Assembly: GCA_017519185.1 (NCBI GenBank)
Contig: JAFWSX010000025.1
Coordinates: forward strand, 62,001-126,000
Reading direction: 5' to 3'
Source of the DNA: Bacteroidales bacterium
GTDB lineage: Bacteria; Bacteroidota; Bacteroidia; Bacteroidales; UBA932
DNA: 64,000 nt
Shown: in pieces, positions 17,050 through 24,248 of the stretch
Layout: each line of letters opens with the position of its first letter
Numbering within the stretch: the first letter of the stretch is position 1
Program-made: the position numbers and the translations under genes
Notes under the pieces: generated by a model
Databases searched by the model: none
Told to the model about the DNA's origin: nothing
What the model saw: the letters and a program-made list of their open reading frames with translations, nothing else

Positions 17050-19374
17050 CTAGATATTAGGTTCTTCCCAGACCTTGGTGTCGGTGCAGTTGACAAGGAC
17101 TCCCTGTCCGCCGCAGGAGATGCGGAACTCGCCTTTTTCCAGACGCCACTTTCCGTCAGCGCCCACGAAAGCCAGCTCTTTGGCGGGCAGTTCGAAGGTC
17201 ACGGTCTTGCTCTCACCTGCTTTCAGAGATATCTTTTCGAAACCGCGGAGCCTTTTCACATCAGGAATAAGCGAAGCAACGAGGTCAGAACTGTACAGAA
17301 GCACGGCCTCCTTGCCATCACGGTCGCCTGTGTTGGTCACCTTGACGGAGAACTTCAGCACGTCGCCGGCCTTGAAGCTTTCCGGGCTGAGGAGCCTGAA
17401 GTCGCTATATGCGAAGCTCGTATAGCTAAGCCCGAAGCCGAATGGCCACTGGACGTCCATAATAGCATCATAGTTGTATGACCCGTCCATCACTTCGCGG
17501 TGCTCTGACACTTTGTAGTCGTAGGTGTGCAGGGCGTTGATATGCTTGGGATACGTGAACGGCAGTTTGCCTGAGAAGTTCTCGTCACCTGCCAGCAGTG
17601 CGGCGAGAGCGTCGCCTCCATAGTTTGACGGAAGCATCACGTCAACCACGGCCTTCGCCAGTGGCTCGATGTCTCCGATGATGCGGGGACGGCCCTCGTT
17701 GAGCACGAGGATGACGGGCTTGCCTGTGGCCGCAAGAGCCTTCACCAGATCTTTCTGGTTGGCAGACAGGTTGAGGTCGTCGGTATTGCCGGGAGTCTCG
17801 CAGTAGCTGTTCTCACCCACGCAGCATACAATCACGTCGACACTGCGGGCTACATTCACGGCCTGCTGGATGCTTGCTACGATGTCGTGCTCCCACATAC
17901 CGTAGCGCTCGTCATAGACCACTCCGGGAACCCAGGTGACCTTGCCGGGAAAACGCTGGCTGAGGGCCTCCTGGAAAGTGTTGTACTGCGGCACGAAATT
18001 GTCGGCACTGCCCTGCCAGGTGTAGCTCCAGCCGCCGTTCATAGCGCGCAGGCTGTTGGCGTTGGGGCCTGTCACCAGAATACGTTCGGTTCCTTTCAGG
18101 GGAAGGATGCCGCCTTCGTTCTTGAGAAGTACCTCTGACTCGACGGCAGCGGCATAAGATTCCTTACCGAAGCGTTCGCAGGCGAAGTCAGGATAGTCGT
18201 GCTCCCAGGTGGGGTTGTCGAAGAGGCCGAGACGAACCTTGAGACGGAGGATGCGGCGCACGGCGTCATCTATGCGCGACATAGGGATTTCGCTGGATTC
18301 GGCCAGGTCAACGATCACGTTCACACACTCGGGATCATAGGGGTCCATAATCATATCGATGCCGGCATTGATGCCCAGGGCTACTGCTTCGTGCTTGTTC
18401 GCTGCAACGTGGTCGCGTGTGTAGAGATTGTCGATATCTGCCCAGTCGGTCACAAGCATACCGTCCCATCCAAGCTGTTCCTTGACCCAGCCGGTGAGGA
18501 GGGTCTTGTTGGCGTGAGTAGGGATGCCGTTGATGGAGGCGGAATTGACCATCGCGGTGAGGGCTCCGGCCTGGAAGCACTCCTTGAACGGACGGAAGAA
18601 TTTCTCGCGCAGGTCGTTTTCTACTATATATGCGGGGGTGCGGTCCTTTCCGGTGTGTGGCACGCCATATCCCATAAAATGCTTGATGCTGACTGCTGCA
18701 TGCTCAAGGTCAATGTGGTTGGGATCATCTCCCTGGATGGCAAGAGTCTCAATGCGGGCCATTTCAGCCTGCAGGTAGGGGTCCTCTCCCCAGCTTTCCC
18801 ACATACGCGGCCATCGCGGGTCGCGGCCTAGGTCCATCACGGGCGAGAATACCCAGGGCACCTGGGCAGCGCGGGTCTCGTAGGCCTTTGCTTCACCCAT
18901 CATACGGGGATATTCGCGGTTGAAAGTCGCGGCCAGGTTGATCTCCTGCGGATAGAGGGAACCTTCAATCAGGTATGAGGCTCCGTGGATCATATCCAGT
19001 CCGTAGATACACGGGATGCCGATTGCTTCCATCGATTTATCCTGGATCTGCTTCACCATCGCTGCAGTATGCTCGCGGGAGTGGGCGGCGTCGTGCATCA
19101 CGTTGAGGATTGAACCTACCTTGTATTCCCCGATGACCTTGTCGAGTTTGGCGGGGTCGATGGCTTCGTGAGTGTCATCTTCCAGCGCGGAAATATTTAT
19201 CTGGACCATCTGCCCGGCTTTCTCCTTGAGGGTCATTCCCTTGAGAACTCTCTCCACCTTAGCCTCCACTTCGCTGTCAGTGGCAATGGCTTTTTGTTGA
19301 TTCTTGTCCTTGCATCCGGCAAGCAGTATTACTGCCATCGCAACGGCTGCAACTTTCATCGCAATGTTTTTCAT
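17050..19374 (-). CDS. bglX: Glycoside hydrolase family 3 beta-glucosidase, lipoprotein
   Basis: 774 residues from ATG 19374. The N-terminus is a lipoprotein signal ending ILLAGC (Cys21), so it is likely anchored in the periplasm or on the surface. The GH3 N-terminal barrel shows IPCIYGLDMIHG, the KHF(M)GYG motif and the nucleophile aspartate in LVTDWADI. The second alpha/beta domain and a C-terminal fibronectin-III-like domain (VTNTGDRDGKEAVLLY) follow, the usual BglX order and length. It removes terminal beta-linked glucose or xylose from oligosaccharides; exact specificity is not readable. A TAnnTTTG element at 19396-19403 gives it its own promoter. Confidence 0.93.
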   Translation of the reverse strand: MKNIAMKVAAVAMAVILLAGCKDKNQQKAIATDSEVEAKVERVLKGMTLKEKAGQMVQINISALEDDTHEAIDPAKLDKVIGEYKVGSILNVMHDAAHSREHTAAMVKQIQDKSMEAIGIPCIYGLDMIHGASYLIEGSLYPQEINLAATFNREYPRMMGEAKAYETRAAQVPWVFSPVMDLGRDPRWPRMWESWGEDPYLQAEMARIETLAIQGDDPNHIDLEHAAVSIKHFMGYGVPHTGKDRTPAYIVENDLREKFFRPFKECFQAGALTAMVNSASINGIPTHANKTLLTGWVKEQLGWDGMLVTDWADIDNLYTRDHVAANKHEAVALGINAGIDMIMDPYDPECVNVIVDLAESSEIPMSRIDDAVRRILRLKVRLGLFDNPTWEHDYPDFACERFGKESYAAAVESEVLLKNEGGILPLKGTERILVTGPNANSLRAMNGGWSYTWQGSADNFVPQYNTFQEALSQRFPGKVTWVPGVVYDERYGMWEHDIVASIQQAVNVARSVDVIVCCVGENSYCETPGNTDDLNLSANQKDLVKALAATGKPVILVLNEGRPRIIGDIEPLAKAVVDVMLPSNYGGDALAALLAGDENFSGKLPFTYPKHINALHTYDYKVSEHREVMDGSYNYDAIMDVQWPFGFGLSYTSFAYSDFRLLSPESFKAGDVLKFSVKVTNTGDRDGKEAVLLYSSDLVASLIPDVKRLRGFEKISLKAGESKTVTFELPAKELAFVGADGKWRLEKGEFRISCGGQGVLVNCTDTKVWEEPNI

Positions 19375-19395
19375 ATACTTAGTCTTTAGGTTTCC

Positions 19396-19403
19396 CAAAG
19401 TTA
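19396..19403 (-). promoter_or_regulatory. Bacteroidetes -7 element for the GH3 gene
   Basis: TAACTTTG on the minus strand, 21 nt before the start codon at 19374, in the gap after the truncated amtB copy. Confidence 0.6.
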
Positions 19404-19421
19404 AGTATTTTGAAGAGATTA

Positions 19422-19880
19422 TCAGCTGTTGTAGCAGGTCTCACCGTGTTCGTAGATGTCGAGGCCTTCTTCCTCGATGCGAGGTTCCACGCGGATGCCG
19501 TGGATCTTGTCGAGCACTTTGAAAGCAATCAGTCCCAACGAGAACGCCCACGCTGCGGTCACGAGGACGCCCAGTGTCTGAATGCCCAGAAAATGTGCCC
19601 CGCCACCGTAGAAAAGACCGCCGTCGGTGGCGAACAGGCCGGTGAGAATGGTGCCGAGAATGCCGCAGGTGCCGTGCACCGAGACTGCGCTCACAGGGTC
19701 GTCAATCTTGCAGACCTTGTCTATCAATGCGACTGAGCCAACCATTGCTAGACCGCATATGGTACCTATGATAGCCGAAGCACCTATTGAAACCAGGTCA
19801 CAGCCTGCCGTGATGCCGACAGACATAACTGTCCGTGGCTTCATCATAGACTCGGCCACAGGACAGTTGTCGGAGGTCAT
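19422..19880 (-). pseudogene. Truncated second ammonium transporter (3' part of amtB)
   Basis: 152 codons. From about residue 22 (VGITAGCD) to the end it is a near copy of the C-terminal third of the intact AmtB encoded at 20796-22013, at roughly 85% DNA identity by eye. It keeps the pore histidine in VSVHGTCGILG, the last membrane helices and the tail ending GLDIYEHGETCYNS. The first two-thirds of the transporter are missing, including the other pore histidine, and the first 20 residues do not align. It cannot form an Amt channel alone. The ATG overlaps by 4 nt the stop of a short open remnant. It is best read as a decayed tandem duplicate. Confidence 0.85.
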
Positions 19881-19975
19881 TTAACTGACTGTATCTTCTC
19901 CTTGATATGCTCTTCGTATTCAGCCAGCTCGCTCTCGCCTATATGGGCGAGGCCGTAGTGCTCGTCGAGCCGCCA
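19877..19975 (-). pseudogene. Short open remnant before the truncated amtB
   Basis: Minus-strand frame between stops, 32 residues, with no start codon. It encodes an acidic helical tail containing GLAHIGESELAEYEEHIK. It resembles the hydrophilic C-terminus of a longer protein and its TGA overlaps the next ATG. The source gene is not recognised. It probably marks the deletion scar that truncated the second amtB unit. Confidence 0.35.
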
Positions 19976-20039
19976 TTAGGATTTTCCAACGTCTCCTGAT
20001 TTCATTTTATTCAGTTTAATCCATTTCATTGGAAAAATA

Positions 20040-20738
20040 TCAAAAAGCTACTCCCAGCCCTATGCTGGCGTAGTAGAGAAGATTCTGGTACAGAGGAGAA
20101 TATCCAAACCCGGCCTTGACGGGTAAAGTCAGTGCTTCATTCAGCTCGAAACTGTAGGTGCCTTCCAGCATCATACTGCTGACGGCGAAACCGTCATAGT
20201 TGCCATAGTATACTGACTTACGGGGAACGGCGCTGAAAGTAGCCTTAAGCTCGAAGTTGCCGAAGCTGTAGGGCACGCCCAGTTCCATATAGTTGGAGTA
20301 GTTGCGCTTGGCGCCTGTCTCGTCATAGTCATCACCGTAAAGCGAAGTGTAGAAAGTCAGCGAAGCGGGAACCGGACCGGGGATGGTATATCCTACGCCG
20401 ACCTCACCCATATCTCCGAAGTAGTTGTTCCACTCGATGTGAAGACCGTGGGCCTCGACATATACGGTCAACTGATATTCTGAATAGTGTTCGGGAACAT
20501 TCAGTGACTGGTATGTCCAGAAATAGGTTTCAGCATAGAAGTTCTCATCGGCGCTCGTGAAGTTCAAACCGATGTCGAAAGAAGCGCCGGGGGCGAAATG
20601 TTTGTCATAACCAGGATGCATACCTCTCCAGATATATGTGGTCATAAATTCCTTGTCGGCCATAAAGCCCAGATCTTGGGCGGACACTCCGTTGGCAAAG
20701 CATAGCAATGCTGCAGCGATCATTATGTATTTTTTCAT
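20040..20738 (-). CDS. Outer-membrane beta-barrel protein in the amtB operon
   Basis: 232 residues with a Sec signal ending VSAQ. The mature part has alternating hydrophobic and polar strands, many aromatic residues, and a terminal phenylalanine (GLGVAF) typical of outer-membrane barrels. The early MTTYIWRGMHPG resembles the TSDYVFRG opening of the TorF/Gcw_chp putative porin family. It follows amtB by 57 nt and is probably co-transcribed with glnK-amtB. A role as outer-membrane path for ammonium or small nitrogen compounds is inference from position only. Confidence 0.7.
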   Translation of the reverse strand: MKKYIMIAAALLCFANGVSAQDLGFMADKEFMTTYIWRGMHPGYDKHFAPGASFDIGLNFTSADENFYAETYFWTYQSLNVPEHYSEYQLTVYVEAHGLHIEWNNYFGDMGEVGVGYTIPGPVPASLTFYTSLYGDDYDETGAKRNYSNYMELGVPYSFGNFELKATFSAVPRKSVYYGNYDGFAVSSMMLEGTYSFELNEALTLPVKAGFGYSPLYQNLLYYASIGLGVAF

Positions 20739-20755
20739 TATTGTTCTGTTTATTG

Positions 20756-20769
20756 CCGCCTTCAGGCGG
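20756..20769 (-). other. Small intercistronic hairpin between amtB and the barrel gene
   Basis: CCGCC-TGAA-GGCGG on the minus strand has a stable tetraloop stem but no U-run. It may stabilise the upstream mRNA end or cause partial termination. Confidence 0.4.
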
Positions 20770-20795
20770 GATTTGACGTGAATTCTGGGGCTCTG

Positions 20796-22013
20796 CTAGT
20801 TGTTGTAGCACGTCTCTCCGTGCTCGTAGATGTCCAGGCCTTCTTCCTCAATACGAGGCTCCACGCGGATGCCGTGTATCTTGTCAAGTGCTTTGAATGT
20901 GATCAATCCTAAGGAGAAAGCCCACGCTGCCGTAACGAGGACACCCAGTGCCTGAATGCCCAGAAAATGCGCTCCGCCTCCGTAGAACAGGCCGCCGTCA
21001 GTGGCGAACAGGCCGGTGAGGATCGTGCCGAGAATACCGCAGGTGCCGTGAACTGAGACTGCACCGACAGGGTCATCGATTTTGCAGACTTTGTCGATGA
21101 GGGCGACGGAACCGACCATAGCCACGCCGCAGATGGCCCCTATGATGGCAGCGCCTCCTATGGAGACCATGTCACAGCCGGCCGTGATTCCTACCAGGCC
21201 TGCCAGGATGCCGTTGCATACCAGCGAGAGAGAAGGTTTGCCGTATGCCAGCCAGGTGAGGAAAAGGACAGAAAGTCCGCCTGTCGCTGCTGCCATATTA
21301 GTGGTGCACATAACGTGTGATATGGCTATGGCATTTGCGGAACCGTCGGCTGCCAGTTGAGAGCCCGGGTTGAAACCAAACCATCCGAACCAGAGTATGA
21401 ACACTCCGAGCGCGCCGAATGTCAGGTTGTGGCCGGGAATGGCGTGCGACTGGCCGTTCTTGGAGTATTTGCCAAGTCTTGGGCCGAGCACCATCGCTCC
21501 GGCAAGGGCGATTACGCCTCCGCAGGTGTGGACCACCGTAGAGCCGGCGAAATCGTGGAACCCCAGCTCGCTGAGCCAGCCGCCTCCCCAGGACCAGTGT
21601 CCTTCGATGGGATAGATCAGGACCGAAATGATGATAGAGATGAGTATGTACATTGAGAATTTGGTGCGCTCTGCCATGCCGCCGGAAACGATCGTCGCCA
21701 CAGTGGCGCAGAATACTGTCTGAAATATCAGCGTGCATTCGGCCGGAATGTTGGAATCGCCGATGAATTTCCAGTCGAAAAGGTGAAGGCCTCCTATGAA
21801 GCCGTTGCCGCTGCTGTGCATAAGACCGAAACCTATCATCCAGAACAGGAATGAGCCTATCATAAAGTCGGCAAAGTTTTTCATCAATATGTTGGCGGTA
21901 TTCTTCGAACGTGTGAAACCGGCTTCAACAAGGGCGAATCCCGGTTGCATGAAGAAAACTAGCATAGCTGCAATCAAAACCCAAGCAGTGTCAAGTCCAT
22001 TTATTGTTGTCAT
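20796..22013 (-). CDS. amtB: Ammonium transporter
   Basis: 405 residues with eleven predicted helices and no cleavable signal. The twin pore histidines are in FAGSTVVHTCGG and GAVSVHGTCGILG, and DPVGAVSVH is the conserved helix-10 segment. It conducts ammonium/ammonia across the inner membrane. PII family protein GlnK is encoded 21 nt upstream, the classic glnK-amtB pair in which PII blocks the channel when nitrogen is plentiful. The cytoplasmic tail ends in EHGETCYNN. Expression should depend on the leader attenuator before glnK. Confidence 0.96.
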   Translation of the reverse strand: MTTINGLDTAWVLIAAMLVFFMQPGFALVEAGFTRSKNTANILMKNFADFMIGSFLFWMIGFGLMHSSGNGFIGGLHLFDWKFIGDSNIPAECTLIFQTVFCATVATIVSGGMAERTKFSMYILISIIISVLIYPIEGHWSWGGGWLSELGFHDFAGSTVVHTCGGVIALAGAMVLGPRLGKYSKNGQSHAIPGHNLTFGALGVFILWFGWFGFNPGSQLAADGSANAIAISHVMCTTNMAAATGGLSVLFLTWLAYGKPSLSLVCNGILAGLVGITAGCDMVSIGGAAIIGAICGVAMVGSVALIDKVCKIDDPVGAVSVHGTCGILGTILTGLFATDGGLFYGGGAHFLGIQALGVLVTAAWAFSLGLITFKALDKIHGIRVEPRIEEEGLDIYEHGETCYNN

Positions 22014-22034
22014 AGCTGTAATCTTTTAAAGGTT

Positions 22035-22382
22035 CTACTTCTTGTCTGCCAGTACGGTGTCCCCGTGTTCGCCTGTGCGTATAGACCAGGTGTCGTCTAC
22101 CGGACTGACGAATATTCTGCCATCACCCACGCTGCCTGTCCTGGCAGCGCCCATGATGGCATCGATTGCGGGCTGGACGAACTGGTCTCGGCAGATTATG
22201 GTGATTTCAATCCTGGAGATGATGTCGGTGCTGTACATCACTCCCCTGTAAATCCTGTCTTCCCGGTCCTGGCCTATGGCCTTGACTTCGGCGTAGGAAA
22301 ACCAGTTGATGTCCGCCTCGAACAAAGCTTCCTTGACATCTTCGAAACGGGTCTTCCTGATAATGGCTTCAATTTTCTTCAT
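22035..22382 (-). CDS. glnK: PII nitrogen regulatory protein
   Basis: 115 residues. PII trimers bind ATP/ADP and 2-oxoglutarate and gate AmtB. The T-loop ends in YRGVMY, so the tyrosine equivalent to the classical modification site Tyr51 is kept as Tyr50, with the loop one residue shorter. TGSVGDGRIFVSPV is the conserved nucleotide-binding segment and IRTGEHGD the C-terminal signature. The usual KGFG before the T-loop is KAIG here. It is the first gene of glnK-amtB-barrel and its start codon lies 22 nt after an intrinsic terminator, so transcription must read through that terminator. Confidence 0.95.
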   Translation of the reverse strand: MKKIEAIIRKTRFEDVKEALFEADINWFSYAEVKAIGQDREDRIYRGVMYSTDIISRIEITIICRDQFVQPAIDAIMGAARTGSVGDGRIFVSPVDDTWSIRTGEHGDTVLADKK

Positions 22383-22403
22383 TGGTTAGTGGTATTTGTT
22401 AAT

Positions 22404-22436
22404 AAAAAAAGACCGGCCCCGATAGGACCAGTCTTT
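22404..22436 (-). terminator. Intrinsic terminator in the glnK leader (attenuator)
   Basis: On the minus strand, AAAGACTGGTCC (22436-22425) pairs with GGCCGGTCTTT (22418-22408) with one G-U and one bulged U, followed by a run of seven Us. The U-run follows it only on the minus strand, and no plus-strand gene ends here. The segment CTGGTCC in its 5' arm is also complementary to GGACCGG at 22483-22477 inside the leader peptide gene, giving a 7-bp alternative (antiterminator) pairing. Confidence 0.85.
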
Positions 22437-22464
22437 GTCGTTGTATTTAGCTAGATTATGTCGT

Positions 22465-22572
22465 TCAGCTTTCCTGCCGGTCCAAAGGAATTGCAAGCGG
22501 AACCTGATTCTGGTTCTGATTCTGATTCTGACCGAACTGGGCAGCGATCAATATTGCAATACCGTTGGACAT
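22465..22572 (-). CDS. Gln/Asn-rich leader peptide of the glnK-amtB operon
   Basis: 35 codons, ATG at 22572 and TGA at 22465. The peptide contains QNQNQNQNQ at residues 15-23 (22530-22504), with Gln also at 12 and 33 and Asn at 3; 12 of 35 residues are Gln or Asn. It lies just after a consensus promoter and before an intrinsic terminator, the arrangement of amino-acid biosynthesis attenuators. Codons 30-32 contain GGACCGG, which can pair with the terminator's 5' arm. A ribosome waiting at codons 15-23 leaves that segment free and favours readthrough. A ribosome reaching the stop covers it and lets the terminator form. The peptide itself need have no function. Gene structure is read directly; the mechanism is inferred. 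Confidence 0.8.
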   Translation of the reverse strand: MSNGIAILIAAQFGQNQNQNQNQVPLAIPLDRQES

Positions 22573-22593
22573 TGTCTGTCTTCGTTTACGATG

Positions 22594-22624
22594 CAAAAAT
22601 ACAAAGAAATTTCTTTTTGCCAAA
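22594..22624 (-). promoter_or_regulatory. Consensus promoter of the glnK-amtB leader
   Basis: On the minus strand TTTG (22624-22621), 19 nt, then TATTTTTG (22601-22594): an exact TTTG-N19-TAnnTTTG promoter. The leader peptide ATG is 21 nt downstream. This gives an untranslated leader of about 200 nt before glnK. Confidence 0.8.
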
Positions 22625-22638
22625 ATAATTGGCAAAAA
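22614..22638. promoter_or_regulatory. Perfect inverted repeat over the glnK -33 element
   Basis: TTTTTGCCAA and TTGGCAAAAA form perfect 10-bp arms around AATAA. The repeat covers the -33 TTTG, so a protein bound here would compete with or recruit polymerase. The regulator is unknown; the neighbouring Lrp-like protein is one candidate, but its own boxes (23235-23411) have a different sequence. Confidence 0.7.
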
Positions 22639-22723
22639 TATATCAATTCAACATAATATCCCGATAATATGAGATAATATGCCGAAATTAATTATAAATA
22701 GGTGTCTATATGTCTGATACTGG

Positions 22724-23191
22724 TTACTCCTCGATGGGGATGGAGCGCTTGATGCGCTGGTCGAGAGAGGTGAGGGTTTCCGTGTTGATGACACCCGGTA
22801 TTTCCTGGATGCGGCCGTTCAGCAGTTCCATCAGGTGATTGGCATCGTGGGCATATAGCTTGATGAGGATGGTGTATGCTCCCAGAGTGAACTGTGATTC
22901 CACGATTTCAGGAATTTTCTCGAGTTCCGAAACAACGCTGTTGTACAGTGAGCCTTTTTCAAGTGTGATGCCGACGTATACGCACATATTGAATCCGAGT
23001 TTCTGGGGATTGACGTGGAATCCGGAATTCTTGATTACGCCTATTTCGGTCATTCTCTGCACTCTCTGGTGGACTGAGGTGCGGGAGATGCCGACCTGTT
23101 CGGCGACATCCCGGAATGGGATGCGTGCGTTGAGTGTTATAATCTTGAGGATTTTGCGATCGATTGAGTCGGTCAGTTCGTTTGTGTTCAT
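22724..23191 (-). CDS. Lrp/AsnC family transcriptional regulator
   Basis: 155 residues. The N-terminal winged helix-turn-helix has the family opening SIDRKILKIITLNAR and recognition region GISRTSVHQRVQRM. The C-terminal RAM domain, from about residue 70, would bind an amino acid and form dimers to octamers. It is the only regulator in the nitrogen island, divergent from the eleven-gene operon and upstream of glnK-amtB. A near-consensus promoter (TAACTTTA at 23223-23216, TTTG 21 nt upstream) overlaps the first of six repeated boxes, which suggests autoregulation. The effector could be glutamine, asparagine or another amino acid; this cannot be read. Confidence 0.92.
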   Translation of the reverse strand: MNTNELTDSIDRKILKIITLNARIPFRDVAEQVGISRTSVHQRVQRMTEIGVIKNSGFHVNPQKLGFNMCVYVGITLEKGSLYNSVVSELEKIPEIVESQFTLGAYTILIKLYAHDANHLMELLNGRIQEIPGVINTETLTSLDQRIKRSIPIEE

Positions 23192-23234
23192 AGGTGGTGT
23201 AAATTGTTGCTGTAGTAAAGTTAGTAATTATACC

Positions 23235-23411
23235 GACAAATTGTCAAAATAATATCTAAAAATTTTGAAATATGACAAATGTGGCGTGCGTTTGGACCGA
23301 TAAACGAACAAATTGCATAAACGATATAAATTTTCGAAACAAAAAGTTGCAATAAGAGTACGTTGATAAGACAAAAAGTCAAAGAAACTATTGATAATAA
23401 GATAAATTGTC
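23235..23411. promoter_or_regulatory. Array of six phased Lrp-like boxes between lrp and dapF
   Basis: Six 11-bp elements resemble the palindrome GACAAATTGTC: 23235 GACAAATTGTC, 23274 GACAAATGTGG, 23307 AACAAATTGCA, 23338 AACAAAAAGTT, 23370 GACAAAAAGTC, 23401 GATAAATTGTC. Start-to-start distances are 39, 33, 31, 32 and 31 bp, close to three helical turns, so they face one side of the DNA. Lrp-family octamers are known to wrap DNA over several phased sites. The first box overlaps the lrp -33 region and the last lies between the -33 and -7 elements of the dapF promoter. Confidence 0.7.
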
Positions 23412-23420
23412 ATAACTTTG
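23390..23420 (+). promoter_or_regulatory. Promoter of the dapF-to-pyrG nitrogen operon
   Basis: ATTG at 23390-23393, 19 nt, then TAACTTTG at 23413-23420. The dapF ATG is 18 nt after the -7 box. It is the only good promoter seen for the 21-kb gene block. Confidence 0.7.
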
Positions 23421-23438
23421 CGGCAAAGATAGGCCACA

Positions 23439-24248
23439 ATGATGCGCACGATCCACTTCACAAAAATGCATGCAGCCGGGAACGACTACATTTACGTCTA
23501 TGGCCAGAACTTTAAGGCTAGTGATGCCGTCAGGCAGGCTCCGGCCTGGTGCGACAGACACAAAGGAATAGGGGCTGACGGCATCGTCCTCATCAATCCC
23601 TCCCACAAAGCCGATTTCAAGATGGAAATGTTCAATGCCGACGGTTCACAAGGCATGATGTGCGGCAATGCGGCCCGCTGTGTCGGCAGCTATGTCGCAA
23701 GCAGGGGATATGCAAAGGATTTCGACATCACTTTGGAAACGGCATCAGGCATCAAGTTTCTTCATATTGACGATGCCACCGGGAATATCTCAGTCAATAT
23801 GGGGCATCCTTCTTTCTCTGTCCCTTCTCAATTCCGTTCGCGCAAGGAGGATGTGATACCCGTATCACTTCGCGGAAGCTTTGTTTCTATGGGCAATCCT
23901 CACTACGTAATATTTGTGGAGGATATCAAGGCCGTCAATCTGGAGGTGACAGGAATGATGCTGGAGCACGCAGCCTGCTTTCCTGCGGCAGCAAACATTG
24001 AGTTTGCCCAGCTGCTCGGCGATGATTGCATCCGGATGAGAGTATGGGAGAGGGGCAGTGGAGTTACTATGGCCTGCGGCACGGGAGCTTGCGCAACGGC
24101 AGTGACAGCCATTTCCCGATTTGCCCTGAACCGCGAGCAGACGATTATTATGGACGGAGGAAGCGTCAAGGTGAGCTGGGACGGAGATGAAGTCCTGCTG
24201 ACAGGGGACGCAGTAGAAGTTTATAACGGTAAAATTGATATTGAGTGA
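23439..24248 (+). CDS. dapF: Diaminopimelate epimerase
   Basis: 269 residues. It converts LL- to meso-diaminopimelate for peptidoglycan and lysine. The two catalytic cysteines are Cys75 in MMCGNAARC and Cys213 in MACGTGACA, and HAAGNDY is the N-terminal substrate motif. There are two tandem ATGs (23439 and 23442). It opens the operon, and its TGA overlaps the dapL ATG by one base. DapF after DapL completes the short DAP route from tetrahydrodipicolinate. Confidence 0.95.
   Translation: MMRTIHFTKMHAAGNDYIYVYGQNFKASDAVRQAPAWCDRHKGIGADGIVLINPSHKADFKMEMFNADGSQGMMCGNAARCVGSYVASRGYAKDFDITLETASGIKFLHIDDATGNISVNMGHPSFSVPSQFRSRKEDVIPVSLRGSFVSMGNPHYVIFVEDIKAVNLEVTGMMLEHAACFPAAANIEFAQLLGDDCIRMRVWERGSGVTMACGTGACATAVTAISRFALNREQTIIMDGGSVKVSWDGDEVLLTGDAVEVYNGKIDIE

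Noticed and set aside
22404-22436. Terminator of a plus-strand gene
   Set aside because: No plus-strand gene ends here, and the U-run follows the stem only on the minus strand.
22504-22530. The CAG-AAT run as a simple microsatellite
   Set aside because: It is in frame in a complete short reading frame with promoter, start, stop and terminator, and mixes AAT and AAC codons, which argues against slippage alone.
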